A stretch of DNA of 64,000 nucleotides from Diphasiastrum complanatum (lineage: Eukaryota; Streptophyta; Lycopodiopsida; Lycopodiales; Lycopodiaceae), in assembly GCA_029204225.1 (NCBI GenBank), contig CM055096.1, positions 60,240,957 through 60,304,956 of the forward strand, written 5' to 3'. Below, in pieces: positions 1-12,451 of the stretch. The notes under the pieces were generated by a model. The model saw only the letters and a list, made by a program, of their open reading frames with translations, ran no database searches and was not told the DNA's origin. Numbering within the stretch: the stretch's first letter is position 1; each line of letters opens with the position of its first letter. The position numbers were made by a program, and so were the translations under genes.

Positions 1-1896
1 AAATTATATCTGACCAGATCTAGCTACTGTTAAGAGGGCGAGAGTTAGTTCCCAGTAGATTGCAAGAAAAGTGGTTTTTTGACTACAAAACAGTACAAAG
101 AACTCTCGCATGACCAACTCTCGCACTGAGTAAGCTTGGCAGATAGGATCAATATAAAGATCTGTCTCAGATCTATCTACTGTAAAAATCTCAGGCCAAG
201 AGCTAGAATCGGAGAGATATCAGAAAAAAAAAAAACCAAAAGAAAATGGCTAAAATTACATTATTAGCCAACCAAAACTGATCAGATCTTGTCAAATCTA
301 AGTTGCAATCACAACACCCATTAAGATCCAACACCCCTAGACTGAACCAAGTGAATGAACTTCAAATCAAGACGATCAGTACCGCCATGATACCAACCAT
401 TCATCAATTTTTTGTTACATCCCTATTCCATCGTCCATCCCCCTTCTTTTGTTAAATCCATTTCTATTTTACTTTTCCATCCTTACTGATCAATCTTTTT
501 ACTTACTCTTTTCTCTTCTTCTTCTTCTTCTCACTCAAAAAAAAAAAAGTTAGAACATTATCGCCATTGCACCATCACTGAAGCAATCCATCAACCAACT
601 ACTTTGCGACATTATAGTGTTGAACTATGGAGACCGCTCTTGCAGGATTATCTAGAAAAAAACAATCCGAGACTACACCTATCGGATCTTCTATCTAGTG
701 AAGGATTATTTGATTCCTGAATAGATCATCATGGTAAAGTACTGTGTCGGACTGCCCAAAAAGATCAGATCTGGTATGGTAAAGTTAGCATCCTATGCGT
801 CACTTGCACAACTCTGTAAGGATGCTGCCATGATGGAAATCTCACATGGGATGAAAGATTTTCCCTATCGCTCTAATGAATCATCAGACGAGGAATCAGA
901 GGAATAAGAATCAACAAGAGTGATGATCCAGCAAGAATGGAACCCTATCCAATACAACTAAGTGCAGCAAAGTCAAGCAGATCAAGTGTAGCAGAAGACC
1001 AAGAAACTTGCACTTCAAGTTCAGCCGTCCTCAAGCTGATGCTCGCATGGTCAATTTTCTTGAGAAGGACGAATGTACATACTATTTTGGAAATCATTCG
1101 AGTGCAAGATGTCCAATCAAGAATCCTCGACATGGACCAAAGGTGGAGTAGAAGGCCCGACAGCCAAATCCAGCGGTTCTAAGGTCACAAGCATAATCAA
1201 GCCAACAAGGAGCTCACCAGAAGGATGGATGTCATTGATCCACCTAAATCGCGATTTTCATCAACAAACAGTGGCAAGGTGGAAGTTTTAGTCATATCAT
1301 CTTGCATGTCACCGAACTCAATAGAGGACCATAACAGCCTACCAATCTACTTTGTGGAAGATCCTAAGGGAAATCTATTACCAGTGTATGCCTATCAACT
1401 TAGAGGCAATGGTGTATTGCACTCGATAAGATGCTATGGATGCGGAGGAAAACATTGTCGAGCCGAATGTCCACATCGAGGGGGTCCATCAACATTCGAA
1501 CCCTGTTGTGCGCCAGTGTCAAACAAGCACGTCATATCCACATTACAAATTGGGAGAGTCTACGACATTGGGACCAATTATGCCAATCTATGAGGAGCCA
1601 TATCAACAAGTTTTATCTTGGGATACTATGATGGAATGCCTTGACTATACAATTGTCAATGAACAAGGTAATCCGGAATGGCCACCAGACCCTTATGGGT
1701 ATTATTGAAAATCTGGCAAGTCCAGGTTCTTGTTGATCAATAGCGAATAAAGCCTTAGGTTTTATGTAAGAGAATTCTATCCACGGTTTTCCTGATGCAC
1801 CCATGTCCCAACAATAAACGAACCGACAACAGTGCTCCTCCACAACAAATGCAGGCATAGTGCCGAGGTACCGGCACTACTTTGGGCCGAGGACCC
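1..1896 (+). pseudogene. Ty3/gypsy internal region remnant (leader and gag knuckle)
   Basis: This is the interior of a decayed LTR retrotransposon whose left end lies outside the window. Bases 1 to about 380 match, with many changes, the leader at about 6500-6880, including the shared words for a purine-rich tract and 'aagaactctcgcat'. A short open stretch at 1225-1593 contains a retroviral-type zinc knuckle at 1432-1470, CYGCGGKHCRAEC, with spacing C-X2-C-X3-H-X4-C, as expected for a nucleocapsid region that binds RNA. Reading then shifts to another frame up to about 1708. No protease, RT or integrase is visible before the LTR at 1897, so the element is internally deleted. The family assignment rests on the knuckle and on the match to the second element. 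Confidence 0.6.
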
Positions 1897-2634
<738 letters not shown>

Positions 2635-2672
2635 ATGAACCCTATGCTACAAAGACGACACTATAGATTTTC

Positions 2673-3597
2673 TTAAACTTGTCCTAAATGATAATTTTTT
2701 GGTATCTCACCAAATGACCTAGAAATTCTAGTCTAGATGCAATGTATGAAAATTAGCCAATTAGAATGGGTCTAGATTTGACCTCATCCATTTATCTAGA
2801 TGCCAAAAATAGTACAAACACTATTTAGGCCTTTATTGACAAATATGAACCTATCTCTAAGTTGAGATTTCATTTTGGCCTCAAAATTGCCAAATAAAAA
2901 ACCAAACTAGTTGACAATTTTTCGCACTTTGGAGTTCACATCTCAGTGTATTCTCAAGGAATAATTTAATATCATTCATGGAAGCAGGTTTGATGGATTA
3001 GATTACAAGATGATATGATGATCATCGGATACAACTATTTGTGGATGGACTTAAGGCATTGGATGGATATGGCTTACAGGAATGATTCAAGCTAGAATCT
3101 AGATGTAGCAAATGCAAAACGGGCAAGGCATGGGGCTTTGTGAGCCAGCTCTAGGTTGGAGAGCTGATGGATATCACACATTTGGATGTGATCAGAGTGC
3201 ATAGTTCTTGGAGTGTAGTGTGCATTAAGATCTACTAGTGTTGAGGGTATTTCTTGTAAATAAACAAAAATAGCCGGAAGTAGAAAATAAGTTGCGAGAG
3301 GCGTGACATCATGCGTGCATAAACCCATAGCCCAATGAGCACTTGTAAAATATTGTATTTTAAATAAACTACACTTGGGCCATGTAATTAAAATAATGCA
3401 AAAGGGCCCAAAGTTTAAGTTAAATAAGGTTTGTTAAGTTCTAATTAGTATTCAAAGTCAAAATGGTGGTAGGTGGGGTGTGCTTCCTTTTGCACCATAG
3501 ATTGACGTGTGTTTATTTTGAAGGGTTAGGATTTCAATCCTCTCTTTCTTGAAGTAGCCAATAGAAACCAAGGTGCAAGGGCCCCTTAAGAATAGAA
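2673..3597 (+). repeat. 0.9-kb direct repeat, copy 1
   Basis: This block is closely matched by 4230-5123, differing by scattered substitutions and small indels. It contains the end of a minus-strand Copia LTR (to about 2935), a unique spacer, and the first part of a gypsy LTR starting TGTTGAGGG at 3239. The copies start 1557 bp apart. The shared composite structure means the duplication happened after the Copia LTR and gypsy LTR had become neighbours. Confidence 0.85.
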
Positions 3598-3827
3598 TGT
3601 AGCATCCACAATCATGAGAATTTTGTCTCCACATTCCAATTATTAGTTTCAAAAATTGGACATCCACAAGGGATTTGACCTAGAATGATGCTTGGACCAC
3701 AAAAATCCACTTTCTATACTTGAAAATGCAAGATTTGATCTAGTAACACCTCCAAATCCACATAGAATTTATGGCGCCCTCAAATCCAACTCTAGATTTG
3801 GAAAATCCTCAACTTTGGTCTGCAACC

Positions 3828-3840
3828 TGCTCTAATACCA
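3828..3840 (-). other. Copia primer-binding site (tRNA-iMet), degenerate
   Basis: On the minus strand the sequence reads TGGTATTAGAGCA, one base off the standard plant Copia primer site complementary to the 3' end of initiator tRNA-Met. It directly abuts the LTR at 3841-4481, in the correct order for a minus-strand element. Confidence 0.6.
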
Positions 3841-4481
3841 TGTATACAGATCCAAAATACATGGATCAACAAGATCTTGACCAAATTTGGATGCGCATCT
3901 AGTTTTATCTACAAGATAGAAATAATCAATTTTAGCATGCTAGAATTGCATAAATTACTAAGATCTAATCATAAGCATGAAAATACAGTATGGTATTGTC
4001 CCTTTCTGTACAACAACAGAAGCCTACTGTCCTTCACACATGTGAAAGCTAGATCTATCATAAAATCAACCTTCTACACATAGAAAACCAAGATATCAAG
4101 AGAAATACACTAAAATGGACATAGACCAAAAGAGATGAATTCTCTACATCAAAAGAGAATACAATGATATGTTTTCCATGCAGGTACTACTATTTATAAC
4201 TGCTAAAATGTCATTTGGACAATTTCCCTAAACTTGTCCTAAATGATAATTTCTTGGTATCTCACCAAATGACCTGGAAATTCTAGTCTAGATGCAATGT
4301 ATGAAAATTACAGAATTAAAATGGGTCTAAATTTGATTTCATCCATTTATCTAGATGCCAAAAATAGTACAAACACTATTTAGGCCTTTATTGACAAATA
4401 TGAACCTATCTCTAAGTTGAGATTTCATTTTGGCCTCAAAATTGCCAAATAAAAAGCCAAACTAATTGACAATTTTTCACA
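3841..4481 (-). mobile_element. Copia LTR (5' LTR of a minus-strand copy)
   Basis: On the minus strand it starts TGTGAAAAATTGTC and ends TGTATACA next to a tRNA-iMet primer site. Near its start it shares the word 'atttggca-(n)-ttgaggcc' with the Copia LTR at 58242, and its length (641 bp) is close to that copy's 651 bp. A TATA-like motif (TTATAAATAG) lies on the minus strand near 4190-4200. No coding sequence of this copy remains; the segment 3598-3827 is presumably its leftover internal region. Confidence 0.6.
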
Positions 4482-5123
4482 CTTTGGAGTTCACATCTCA
4501 GTGTATTCTCAAGGAATGATTTAATATTATTCATGGAAGCAGTTTTGATGGATTAGATTACAAGATGATATTATGGTCATCGGATACAACTATTTGTGGA
4601 TGGACTTGAGGCATTGGATGGATATGGCTTACATGAGTGATTCAAACTGGAATCTGGATGTAGCAAATGAAAAATGGGCAAGGCATGGGGCTTTGTGAGC
4701 CAGCTCTAGGTTGGAGAGCTGACGGATATCACACATTTGGATGTGCCGAGAGTACGTATTTCTTGGAGTGTAGTGTGCATTAAGATCTACTAGTGTTGAG
4801 GGTATTTCTTATAAATAAACAAAAATGGCCGGAAGTAGAAAATAAGTTGCGAGGGGGGTGACATCCTGCATGCACAAACCCATAGCCATGAGCACTTGTA
4901 AAATATTGTATTTTAAATAAACTAGACTTGGGCCATGTAATTAATATAATGTAAAAGGGCCCAAAGTTTAAGTTAGTATTCAAAGTCAAAATGGTGGTAG
5001 GTGGGGTGTGCTTCCTTGTGCACCATAGATTGACATGTGTTTCTTTCGAAGGGTTAGGATTTCAATCCTCTCTTTCTTGAAGTAGCCAATAGAAACCAAG
5101 GTGCAAGGGCCCCCTAAGAATAA
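4230..5123 (+). repeat. 0.9-kb direct repeat, copy 2
   Basis: Second copy of the block at 2673-3597. It includes the end of the Copia LTR and the start of the gypsy LTR at 4794. A deletion of about 15 bp near 4970 separates it from copy 1. Confidence 0.85.
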
Positions 5124-5549
5124 AAAAACACCTCTTGTACACCATTTACCATGTTAATTGAGAGGAGGAGACTCTACCATTTTGAGTACTCAACCATCCT
5201 CATGTGCTATTGCTATTGTGTCCAATACTCTTTTGTTCGAAATTTTCTATTTTCCTTTGATTGTTATTTCATTGTTTATGGTAGTTAAAGCTTTTCCATT
5301 TGATGCTTTCACTAGCTAATGAGCACCTCCTTCTAATCTCTTTCTCTCCTTCTTTCTTTCACTTCTACCAAGAATGTGGGGTGTGGTCAATGTTAGTTTG
5401 ATGATAGGATAGGTTGGGGTTAGTGTTAATGTGAATGTGGCTAGGAAAGCAACTAAGGTAACCAACTTAATATAGTTAGAGCTCTATCCTCATGGAACTA
5501 ACCCTTTTGACATGCGGAGGGCTACTCATCACCATTGTTATACCCAACA
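4794..5549 (+). mobile_element. LTR of gypsy element B (5' LTR)
   Basis: It begins TGTTGAGGGTATTTC and ends TACCCAACA, directly followed by a degenerate tRNA-Asp primer-binding site. Length is about 756 bp. Its start matches the LTRs at 1897 and 3239, so the three belong to one family. Confidence 0.65.
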
Positions 5550-5550
5550 A

Positions 5551-5568
5551 TGGCACCGTTGCTGGAGA
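5551..5568 (+). other. Primer-binding site for tRNA-Asp (degenerate)
   Basis: TGGCACCGTTGCTGGAGA differs at three positions from TGGCGCCGTTGCCGGGGA, the complement of the 3' end of plant tRNA-Asp used by Athila/Tat-type Ty3 elements. It sits one base after the LTR end, as required for minus-strand DNA priming. Confidence 0.7.
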
Positions 5569-7090
5569 TACACTACTACTAACTAGTTTAGTTGCCCTTT
5601 TATTGTTTTTTGTTTATTTTGGTGTGTTTTAGGTGGTTTTTGGGTAGTTTAGAGTGACGTTTGCTTGTTTTTTTGTGATTGATCTGTTGGAAGCTAGAGG
5701 AGGACGTGTTTGGAGGTAGTGGAGACCTAAGACAACCTCTAAGGGCTTGACATATCATCACACACACCAAAAAACCTCAAAAAACCAAGAAATCTACAAT
5801 TTTGGAGAGAAAAAATGAGCTAAAAAACCATCAGATTTTATTTCTCCCTATCCAATGGATAAGAACACTCGCATGACTGGCAGCAGCTTGAGGACACTGT
5901 CCCAGCTCTACATAGAAGCCTATGAGAGCTACTTCTAGATAGATTTCCATAAAACTCAAAAAAGCCATAAAATTTAAAAAAACCCTTGTAAAGCCCAAAA
6001 AAATTTCAAAACTGCTCAGTAACCTTCACCAGACCCCGTATAGCTAGATCTCATTGAGACAGGCTCACAAACGAGTCTTCGAGAATTACTTTGTAGAGGA
6101 AGACCTCTTGCGAGAGTTCCCAAGTTTTAGAAGAGCCAAAATGAAGCCAGAACCCTCCTAGACAACATTTTTTGCGGTTGGCAAATAACTCTCACCAAAC
6201 TTCTTGTAGCTAGATCTCATTGAGATCAACTCACAGACAAATATGTGGGAGTTAATCTTGTTCCAATGAACTGTAAGAAGGTTCCAAGTGTTGAAAAAGG
6301 TGGAAAATCATCAAAAATAAAAAGAACCCTCACACAAGTAGCTCTCGCATCATGGTCCATTGAGTCCAAAAAGTCATTTTTCATCAATGATCAAGTATGC
6401 GAGTGTTAATATTCAGTATTGATGAATCTGTAAGCTAAAAAGTAACCAAAAATATCATTAGACATCAATAACTTTCAGATTTGCAAGAGTTAACCTTTTC
6501 CACTTTATATAGAGTTAGATCCATACTCGATCTAGCTTCAATTAAGAGGGTGAGAGTTACTTCCCATTAGATCTCAAGATATCATAGTTTTTAAACTGCA
6601 AAATAGTACAAAGAACTCTCGCATAGCCAATCCTTTCATGATGAACATTCACAGACATGATCAGTAGAAAGATCTACCCCAAATCTGACTATTGTAAAAA
6701 TTTCAGACCAATCATAACTAGGATCAAGGAGAAATTAAGGAAAAGGGACTAAAATCACACTAATAGCCATTAAAACTGATCGGATTCTCACATATCCAGA
6801 TTGCTTTTTCTACACCCATCAAGATCTAGTAACCATGGATTTCTATGATGAATGAATATGAAATCAAGACGATTAGTAACAAGAAGAGTTGGAAATCAAG
6901 CACCAAACTTCCTCATAGTTGCAGCTGCACAGATTGAAGCAGGAGCAGGACCAACAACAATGGACCCAATGGATCAACTTGTATCTATTGTACCCTTGCA
7001 AGAAGTTTGGAGGGCATCTCGTCTCAAAATGCCAAAATACAATGGATCAATAGATATTATCATGTTTCTCTACATCTACGAACAAGCGTG
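5569..7090 (+). pseudogene. Gypsy element B leader and gag N-terminus
   Basis: After the primer site comes a long non-coding leader (5569-6851) that matches bases 1-380 of the window. A short reading frame at 6852-7091 ends with a gag-like segment, MPKYNGSIDIIMFLYIYEQA, resembling the start of the retrotransposon gag domain. The frame then breaks. The rest of gag appears at 8528, so 7091-8527 looks like a later insertion carrying another LTR. Confidence 0.5.
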
Positions 7091-7487
7091 ATAACATGTC
7101 TCCCAAGACCTCCAATCAGGATTGATCGCCAAGAACACAATAAGGGAGGCAGTGGACGAAACCGTCCCAACCAAACCTAGAGCATCCGATCTAGCCCCCG
7201 AGCACTAGGGAGTATGGCAAATCACAATGATAGTAAGCGCTTACTAATCCAACAACATATAACGGTCGTAGACTCTCAATGATCCCCATGTACATGGGTG
7301 AGGGTATATATAGAGAGTAGCACCCACCCCATCTGCCCATGAACCGAATCCACATGTAAGCATGCTATCAACCCATGTCTAGCTCCCATGCATGTCCATT
7401 GCATGTAGGTACCCCTAACCCATAATAGTAAAGACCCATGCATAGGCACAATGCATATACAACTTATCCCATACTATGATGCAACAT

Positions 7488-8246
7488 TGTTGGAGGATTT
7501 GCGGATCCCAAGGCAACCCTAATCCTAGTTAATAAGTGAGAGGAATTTGGCACCCTCCGTGTGTAAGTCCAATCCGATGATCACATAGTTGATTAATTAG
7601 TAGTTACAAGTTAATAAAAGGACTATGGGCCTTTTTGCAGGACTTTTAATGTCGCAAGGCCTAAAAGTCAAGTTAGTGAATAAAATAGGGGTTCCCACCA
7701 AAATTCAAATTCAAATTGGGTCCTGTAACTAGTGCAAGAGTTTCCCACTCTTTTTAGATTTGAATGGGCCAATAGGATTTTGAGGCCAAGGCCCTCCTCT
7801 CCACTATAAAGAGGGGCCTACTTGAGTTTGTAAACCATGTTCTCTCTTCATTTCAATACAAGCGGTTGAGCCTCTTATGAGGGTCTCTATCTCTTTTCCT
7901 TCTTCTCTCATGCTTTTGTTGTATTTGCTAATTGTTAGATCTGGATGTTATTGGGATTGTATATTCTTATGTTTTTTGTGAGAGAGAAAGGGAGAGAGAA
8001 AGAGGAAGCAAGTATCTATCTTATTGTGGGATGTAGTGTTAATTGGTTTAGAGTAATGGATGTAGTGTTAATCTATAGTGTTAGTGGATCTTATTGTTAA
8101 TTGTGGATCATCCATGCATGTTGGATTTTGATTCATGCTATCGCTCTCGTGAGATCAAACCTTCACGTGATGACTAACTTCATCTCCTTGATGCTCGTGT
8201 GCTTGGATTTTGGGTTGAGGATAGGATAGGAAATAAAGCCACAACA
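7488..8246 (+). mobile_element. Gypsy LTR (second family) inside element B gag
   Basis: The block starts TGTTGGAGGATTTGCGG and ends GCCACAACA, followed four bases later by a clear tRNA-Asp primer site. Length is 759 bp. It contains a CTATAAAGAGG promoter-like motif at about 7804. Its sequence does not resemble the TGTTGAGGG family. The following 8251-8527 is its leader, and no coding part attributable to it was found. Confidence 0.65.
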
Positions 8247-8250
8247 ATTT

Positions 8251-8408
8251 TGGCGCCGTTTCCAAGGAGCTATGCCAATTTCTCATATTGCAGCATGTTT
8301 GGATGGATGTTAGCTTGCATTAGGCATCTTGGCGCCGTTGCGAAGGAGCTACGCCAATTTCTCATATTGCATCATGTTTGGATGGATGTTAGCTTGCATT
8401 AGGCATCT
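8251..8408 (+). repeat. Tandem 79-bp duplication containing tRNA-Asp primer site
   Basis: Two adjacent copies (8251-8329 and 8330-8408) each begin TGGCGCCGTT and carry the primer-binding site, followed by the same 60 bases with few differences. The first has TTCCAAGGAG and the second TGCGAAGGAG after the common start. The duplication gives the element two candidate primer sites. Confidence 0.9.
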
Positions 8409-8527
8409 TGTTTTGGCATGAGTAGGGTTAAAATTGCATTTTGGGATCAGATTAAGAGTGATTTTGCTTGATTTGAGTTGATCTTCTTGTTTGAAATCTA
8501 ATCAGATTTCTCCAGATCTTTTTTGAA

Positions 8528-9211
8528 TCATGTAGGGTTTATGGCGAAGTATTTCCACAAGATAAACTTTAGTTATTCCCTATGGCCTTAACTGGAGCTA
8601 CTCAGGATTGGTTTTATAACCAAGAGGAAGCAGAACGTCAAGATTGAGAAGTGGTTAAAGCTGCTCTCATTACAAGATTTAAGCCCAGAAAATTTATGGA
8701 AGATCTCTTTCTCCTTTTAAGTAGAATTAAAATGGGAAAGAGAGAGGCAGTACAAGATTATATTGAGCGGGTTAAACACCTTAAATCTGAGTGTGATCCC
8801 GATCTAATCAATGACGATGCTTTGATTATGTGGTTTTTAGCAGGTCTATCTAAACAGATTAGACATGAGCTGAGACGCCATAATGAATATGCTACGATAC
8901 AGAGCACTATGGACGATGCAATTCATGAGGAGATTGAAGATTCTGATGAGGAACCAAATGTTGGAATGTTGCCTTATACCGTAGGGCAAACCATGACAAC
9001 ATCCATCACCATTGCATCAACAAATATCAATGCTACTGCAGAGAAGATGATCGACGAGTTCGAGAAACTTGGTCAAAAGAAACAAATGCAGCTGGAAAAG
9101 ATGCAGTCTCAACTCGACGAAAAGTTGAAAGCCTTGGAGGAATTCCATGGTAAAGCAAACAAAAAACCTGAAAATTTTGCAAAGACTTTTCCTAGCCAAA
9201 TAAATGTCTAG
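8528..9211 (+). pseudogene. Ty3/gypsy gag (capsid) fragment
   Basis: A gag capsid domain of the retrotransposon-gag family. Reading begins near 8528 with a stop early on, passes the diagnostic segments MALTGATQDWF and ALITRFKPRKFMEDL, crosses a second stop at 8647-8649, and stays open from 8651 to 9211. The open part encodes about 186 residues with YIERVKHLKSECD and AGLSKQIRHELRRH, typical of capsid helices, then a lysine-rich coiled stretch. It is immediately followed by zinc knuckles. Two in-frame stops show it is not functional. It probably continues the gag begun at 6852. Confidence 0.75.
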
Positions 9212-9760
9212 TGTTTAATTTGTGCAGGCAATCACACTATGAATGAATGTCCAATGTTGAAACAATGAATGACGGATACATTTGTCATTTGTGTAACTCT
9301 ACGGGACATGAAATAGCTTTTTGCTCATTTAATTCTTGGATTATCCAGCAGAGGTATGCTAAGCTTCAGTATCGAGAACCTACTTATTCAAAGGGTCTTG
9401 ATGGAAAGCCTTTCAATTTTGCCCTTGGATTTCCAGAATGACTAGCTTTGCGAGCTCCAACGAGATAGAGTGCTCCTTCTACTGATCTAATAAATCCAGA
9501 CTTTATCATGGTAATGAGCAATGGAATTATATCAATGATCACAAGAGTGGTCCTTCAGAGCAGTATGTTATCTATGTTGTCGCACAACAACAAGCAGCTA
9601 GACAATGGACCAGAGCACCACTTGGATGCATGCGAAGAGAATCACAAGTTGCTGAATGTCCAAACAAAAGGAAGTTTATACCATTGTGTAGAGAATGTGG
9701 TTATGGACACTGTTATTAAGAATGTCCTGCAAGATCCAAACCACCTCTGGTTACTGCTCC
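9212..9760 (+). pseudogene. Gypsy gag nucleocapsid region with three zinc knuckles
   Basis: Three retroviral-type knuckles occur in different frames: CLICAGNHTMNEC at 9212-9250, CHLCNSTGHEIAFC at 9283-9324, and a third at 9686-9725 in which a stop codon (9717-9719) falls between the histidine and the last cysteine. The spacings are C-X2-C-X3/4-H-X4-C. Each is separated by a frameshift or stop, so the region is decayed. Multiple knuckles suggest a gag with an extended RNA-binding tail. Frames at 9508-9765 and 9878-10315 are parts of the linker between gag and protease. Confidence 0.65.
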
Positions 9761-10315
9761 AGTGAATATGATTACAATCAAGAAAAGGCCAGTAGTTCAA
9801 TCTGAACCAACTATACATTTGATGGTTGTTACCAGAGTGAATTTGCACCAACTACAAATATACATACCGCATCAGGGGTGTATCCGAATCTCAAAGCAGA
9901 AAAGAAAATGGATCAAGATACGAGACAATGGATTAAACAATTACAAGAAGAAGAAGTCCAAGAAGCTGCTAATGCAGTAGCCGAAGTCCATTATTCATCT
10001 ATTCCACAAGAAGATCCAAGAACAGATGTTAATACACGATTACACCATCATGAACCCTTTAAGTTGATGGAACCTAAAGCACCGCAAACAGAAATGATCA
10101 TAAATATTCCGTCTAGCAAGATGGATATCACACTGGGAGAATTTCTTAAGCTGGTGCCTAAAGCAAAAGAAGTATTAGCAGAAAGATTGACTCAAATGGA
10201 ACCACAAGTCCGTCAAAAGCCACTTTTTTGTGCCGGGTCTGAAGAAACAAACGAAGTACTAGCATCCTGGGAAAGTGAGCAGAAAAACATCACCTCGCCG
10301 ATACAACATAGATAG

Positions 10316-10832
10316 TTTGGTAAAGAAGCAGCCGTGATTGATGGAGGTTCAGGAGTTAACTTGATTTCAACCAAGCTATGTGCAAAATGGGAACATACCA
10401 AGCTGAAGCCTGCCACTTTTGCCATCAAGCTAGCTGATCAAACATCCTAGATGAATGGTTGAAGACATACATATCAAAATAGCTAGAGTGCAGTTTGTCA
10501 TTGCTTTTGTAGTAATGGACTTATCTAACGCGCCAAATGTATAGTGAATTTTATTGGGACGCCCATCGTTACGAGATGCACAAGTAATTCATAACTGGGA
10601 CACCAACAAAATTACTTTTGAGAATCATGAGCGTGTGGTCAAAGTAGATCCAATCACTTGGACTATCAAACCAGCTGTTCAAAGAGGAGATGATGATTCA
10701 TCAACAACAGATCATACCTGTGATCGACAAATGAAGACTCTAGGAGTCCATTATGACTCTCAAATTGACACTGTCAATTGGAATCAAGCTCTTGCAATAG
10801 TGGATTGCACAGCAGGTTATATGTGTCAATGA
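10316..10832 (+). pseudogene. Gypsy aspartic protease and linker
   Basis: The frame at 10331 reads AVIDGGSGVNLIST, matching the retropepsin active-site region of plant Ty3 elements, in which the catalytic aspartate (10340-10342) is followed by Gly-Gly-Ser instead of Ser/Thr-Gly-Ala. A stop follows at 10448. A second open stretch, 10554-10832, starts with GRPSLRDAQVIHNWDTNKIT, the usual post-protease motif that precedes reverse transcriptase. The protease would cleave the Gag-Pol polyprotein. It is broken by frame changes. Confidence 0.6.
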
Positions 10833-10847
10833 GATAATCAATCTGAA

Positions 10848-11745
10848 TTGAGCAAAATTTTCTTACTCGATCAAACTTTGGATATGTTGATCCCTTTTTC
10901 ATTGAATATGATGAACTTAGCTTGGATATCAACTGATCCAATTCCAGATCTGATTGAAGATGATCTAATACATGTTAGTCATGCCTTGACTTACAATGGA
11001 GATGCAAAACTTATGGATGAACAAATCCTCAGTTACATGGATCCTACAAGATTTGGAGTTCGAGATATTCCGGATGAACCAACAATAAAGCCGCCAAAAG
11101 TAGTTATATTGAAGGAAGGAAAAGCTTCAGGACCAATAACAATGAAACAAGCTAAGCAACATTATAATACAGTCCTAAAATGAGAAAAATTATCTCGAAA
11201 AGTTGATTCTAAGAATGTACCACCTTTATGGATAAAGGAAAGAGGAAGGTCAACTTGATGATTCTTCAAGTCAGACTTCTCGCAAGAAATCGCCATCAAG
11301 GAAGTCATCACCATCAGAGACGAGCACATCATCTAGAAAGTCATCACCACCACGATCGATTCTTGTCAAGAAAGCTAAATGCAGATCAAAGATCAACTCT
11401 TATGAAAAGGAACAATCAGAAGAAGTCCAGCATGATATGCCCGAGTATTTCAAATGCTATACTTTGGATGATGTTGTGATTACGTTACCCAAGGCTCATC
11501 GTGAACGAAAAGAGCAAGCATCAGAAACAAAGGAGGTTTACGATGGACTAGCCAGGACTCATTCAGCCAATGAATCTTGCTGAACCGAGAGAGCTAGCTA
11601 AATTGTTCAAGTTGGAGCGCAACTTACTCCCCAACCATTTCAAGCATTAAGGAAGTTATTGATCAAGTACCAAGAATTTTTTGCTTGGACATACAAGGAT
11701 CTCAAAGGTATTCCTACCTCGGTTATTGAGCATATGATGGCTTAA
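10848..11745 (+). pseudogene. Gypsy pol linker and truncated reverse transcriptase start
   Basis: Open stretches at 10848-11183 and 11228-11479 form an acidic, proline-containing linker with no domain I recognise. From about 11660 the sequence reads YQEFFAWTYKDLKGIPTS and then VIEH, the segment that begins the reverse transcriptase region in Ty3 elements. It ends at a stop at 11743-11745, and no catalytic palm follows, so RT, RNase H and integrase are missing. Confidence 0.6.
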
Positions 11746-12211
11746 TGCTAATGCAGTTCCAAAGGTTGGCAAAAAAAAATTGTTCTTTATTTATGTTATT
11801 ATAGAGTATTGATTTAGGAAGAACGTGACTCTGTCTGCATTCTGACTATATTTTTTTTCATGACTGAATAATCATTGTTTCAGTAATCTAGGTCGTGTAT
11901 GTCATGCTAAATGTTCATTTTTATTCATGTTCAGATTGTTTCTTGCTTGTAGATAAACTTATTCGTAGATTAAGTTGCATTCATATGAATGATGGCATGC
12001 GTGGATTTATCGCTCTAGTTTTCACACCTAATATGCTTCCGCAAAGCTAGATCTAAAACCAATACAATTCATGCATGGCTATGGAATCAATCATGTCAAT
12101 CCAGTGACTTCGAACTTGTGATCAAGTAGGGCAAACTTCAAACTTTCATGAAAGTCAGTTTGAAGTGAATACACGTAGTTGCATGCACCGAGGATTCAGA
12201 TTAAGGGGGGG
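11746..12211 (+). other. Non-coding gypsy 3' region ending in a polypurine tract
   Basis: No open reading frame is supported here. The segment ends in AAGGGGGGG at 12203-12211, immediately before TGTTGG, which is the expected arrangement of a polypurine tract next to a 3' LTR. Confidence 0.5.
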
Positions 12212-12451
12212 TGTTGGATTTCTATATTCTCCATCCCTATCTCTCTGCTAATCTAGATCCATTCACTAGATGTTGTAAATACTTGTACAACAGAAATACA
12301 CTTATTTTCTGACAGTCTGTAGAGATACAAAGGAATAGATTATAGTTATTTTATCCATTCTATGTTAGACAACAGTCGTTGTAGATAGTAATTAGAATGT
12401 ACATGGTAGATGAACTATCAACGTCGTCCTTTGATTGCTATGTGAACATTT
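12212..12451 (+). mobile_element. Probable gypsy 3' LTR, interrupted
   Basis: It starts TGTTGGATTTC right after a polypurine tract. Its sequence does not match the LTRs at 4794 or 7488, so it cannot be the partner of either. It is cut by a minus-strand Copia LTR at 12452. Its right end after 13028 was not found; 13029-13444 holds nothing I recognise. Confidence 0.4.
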
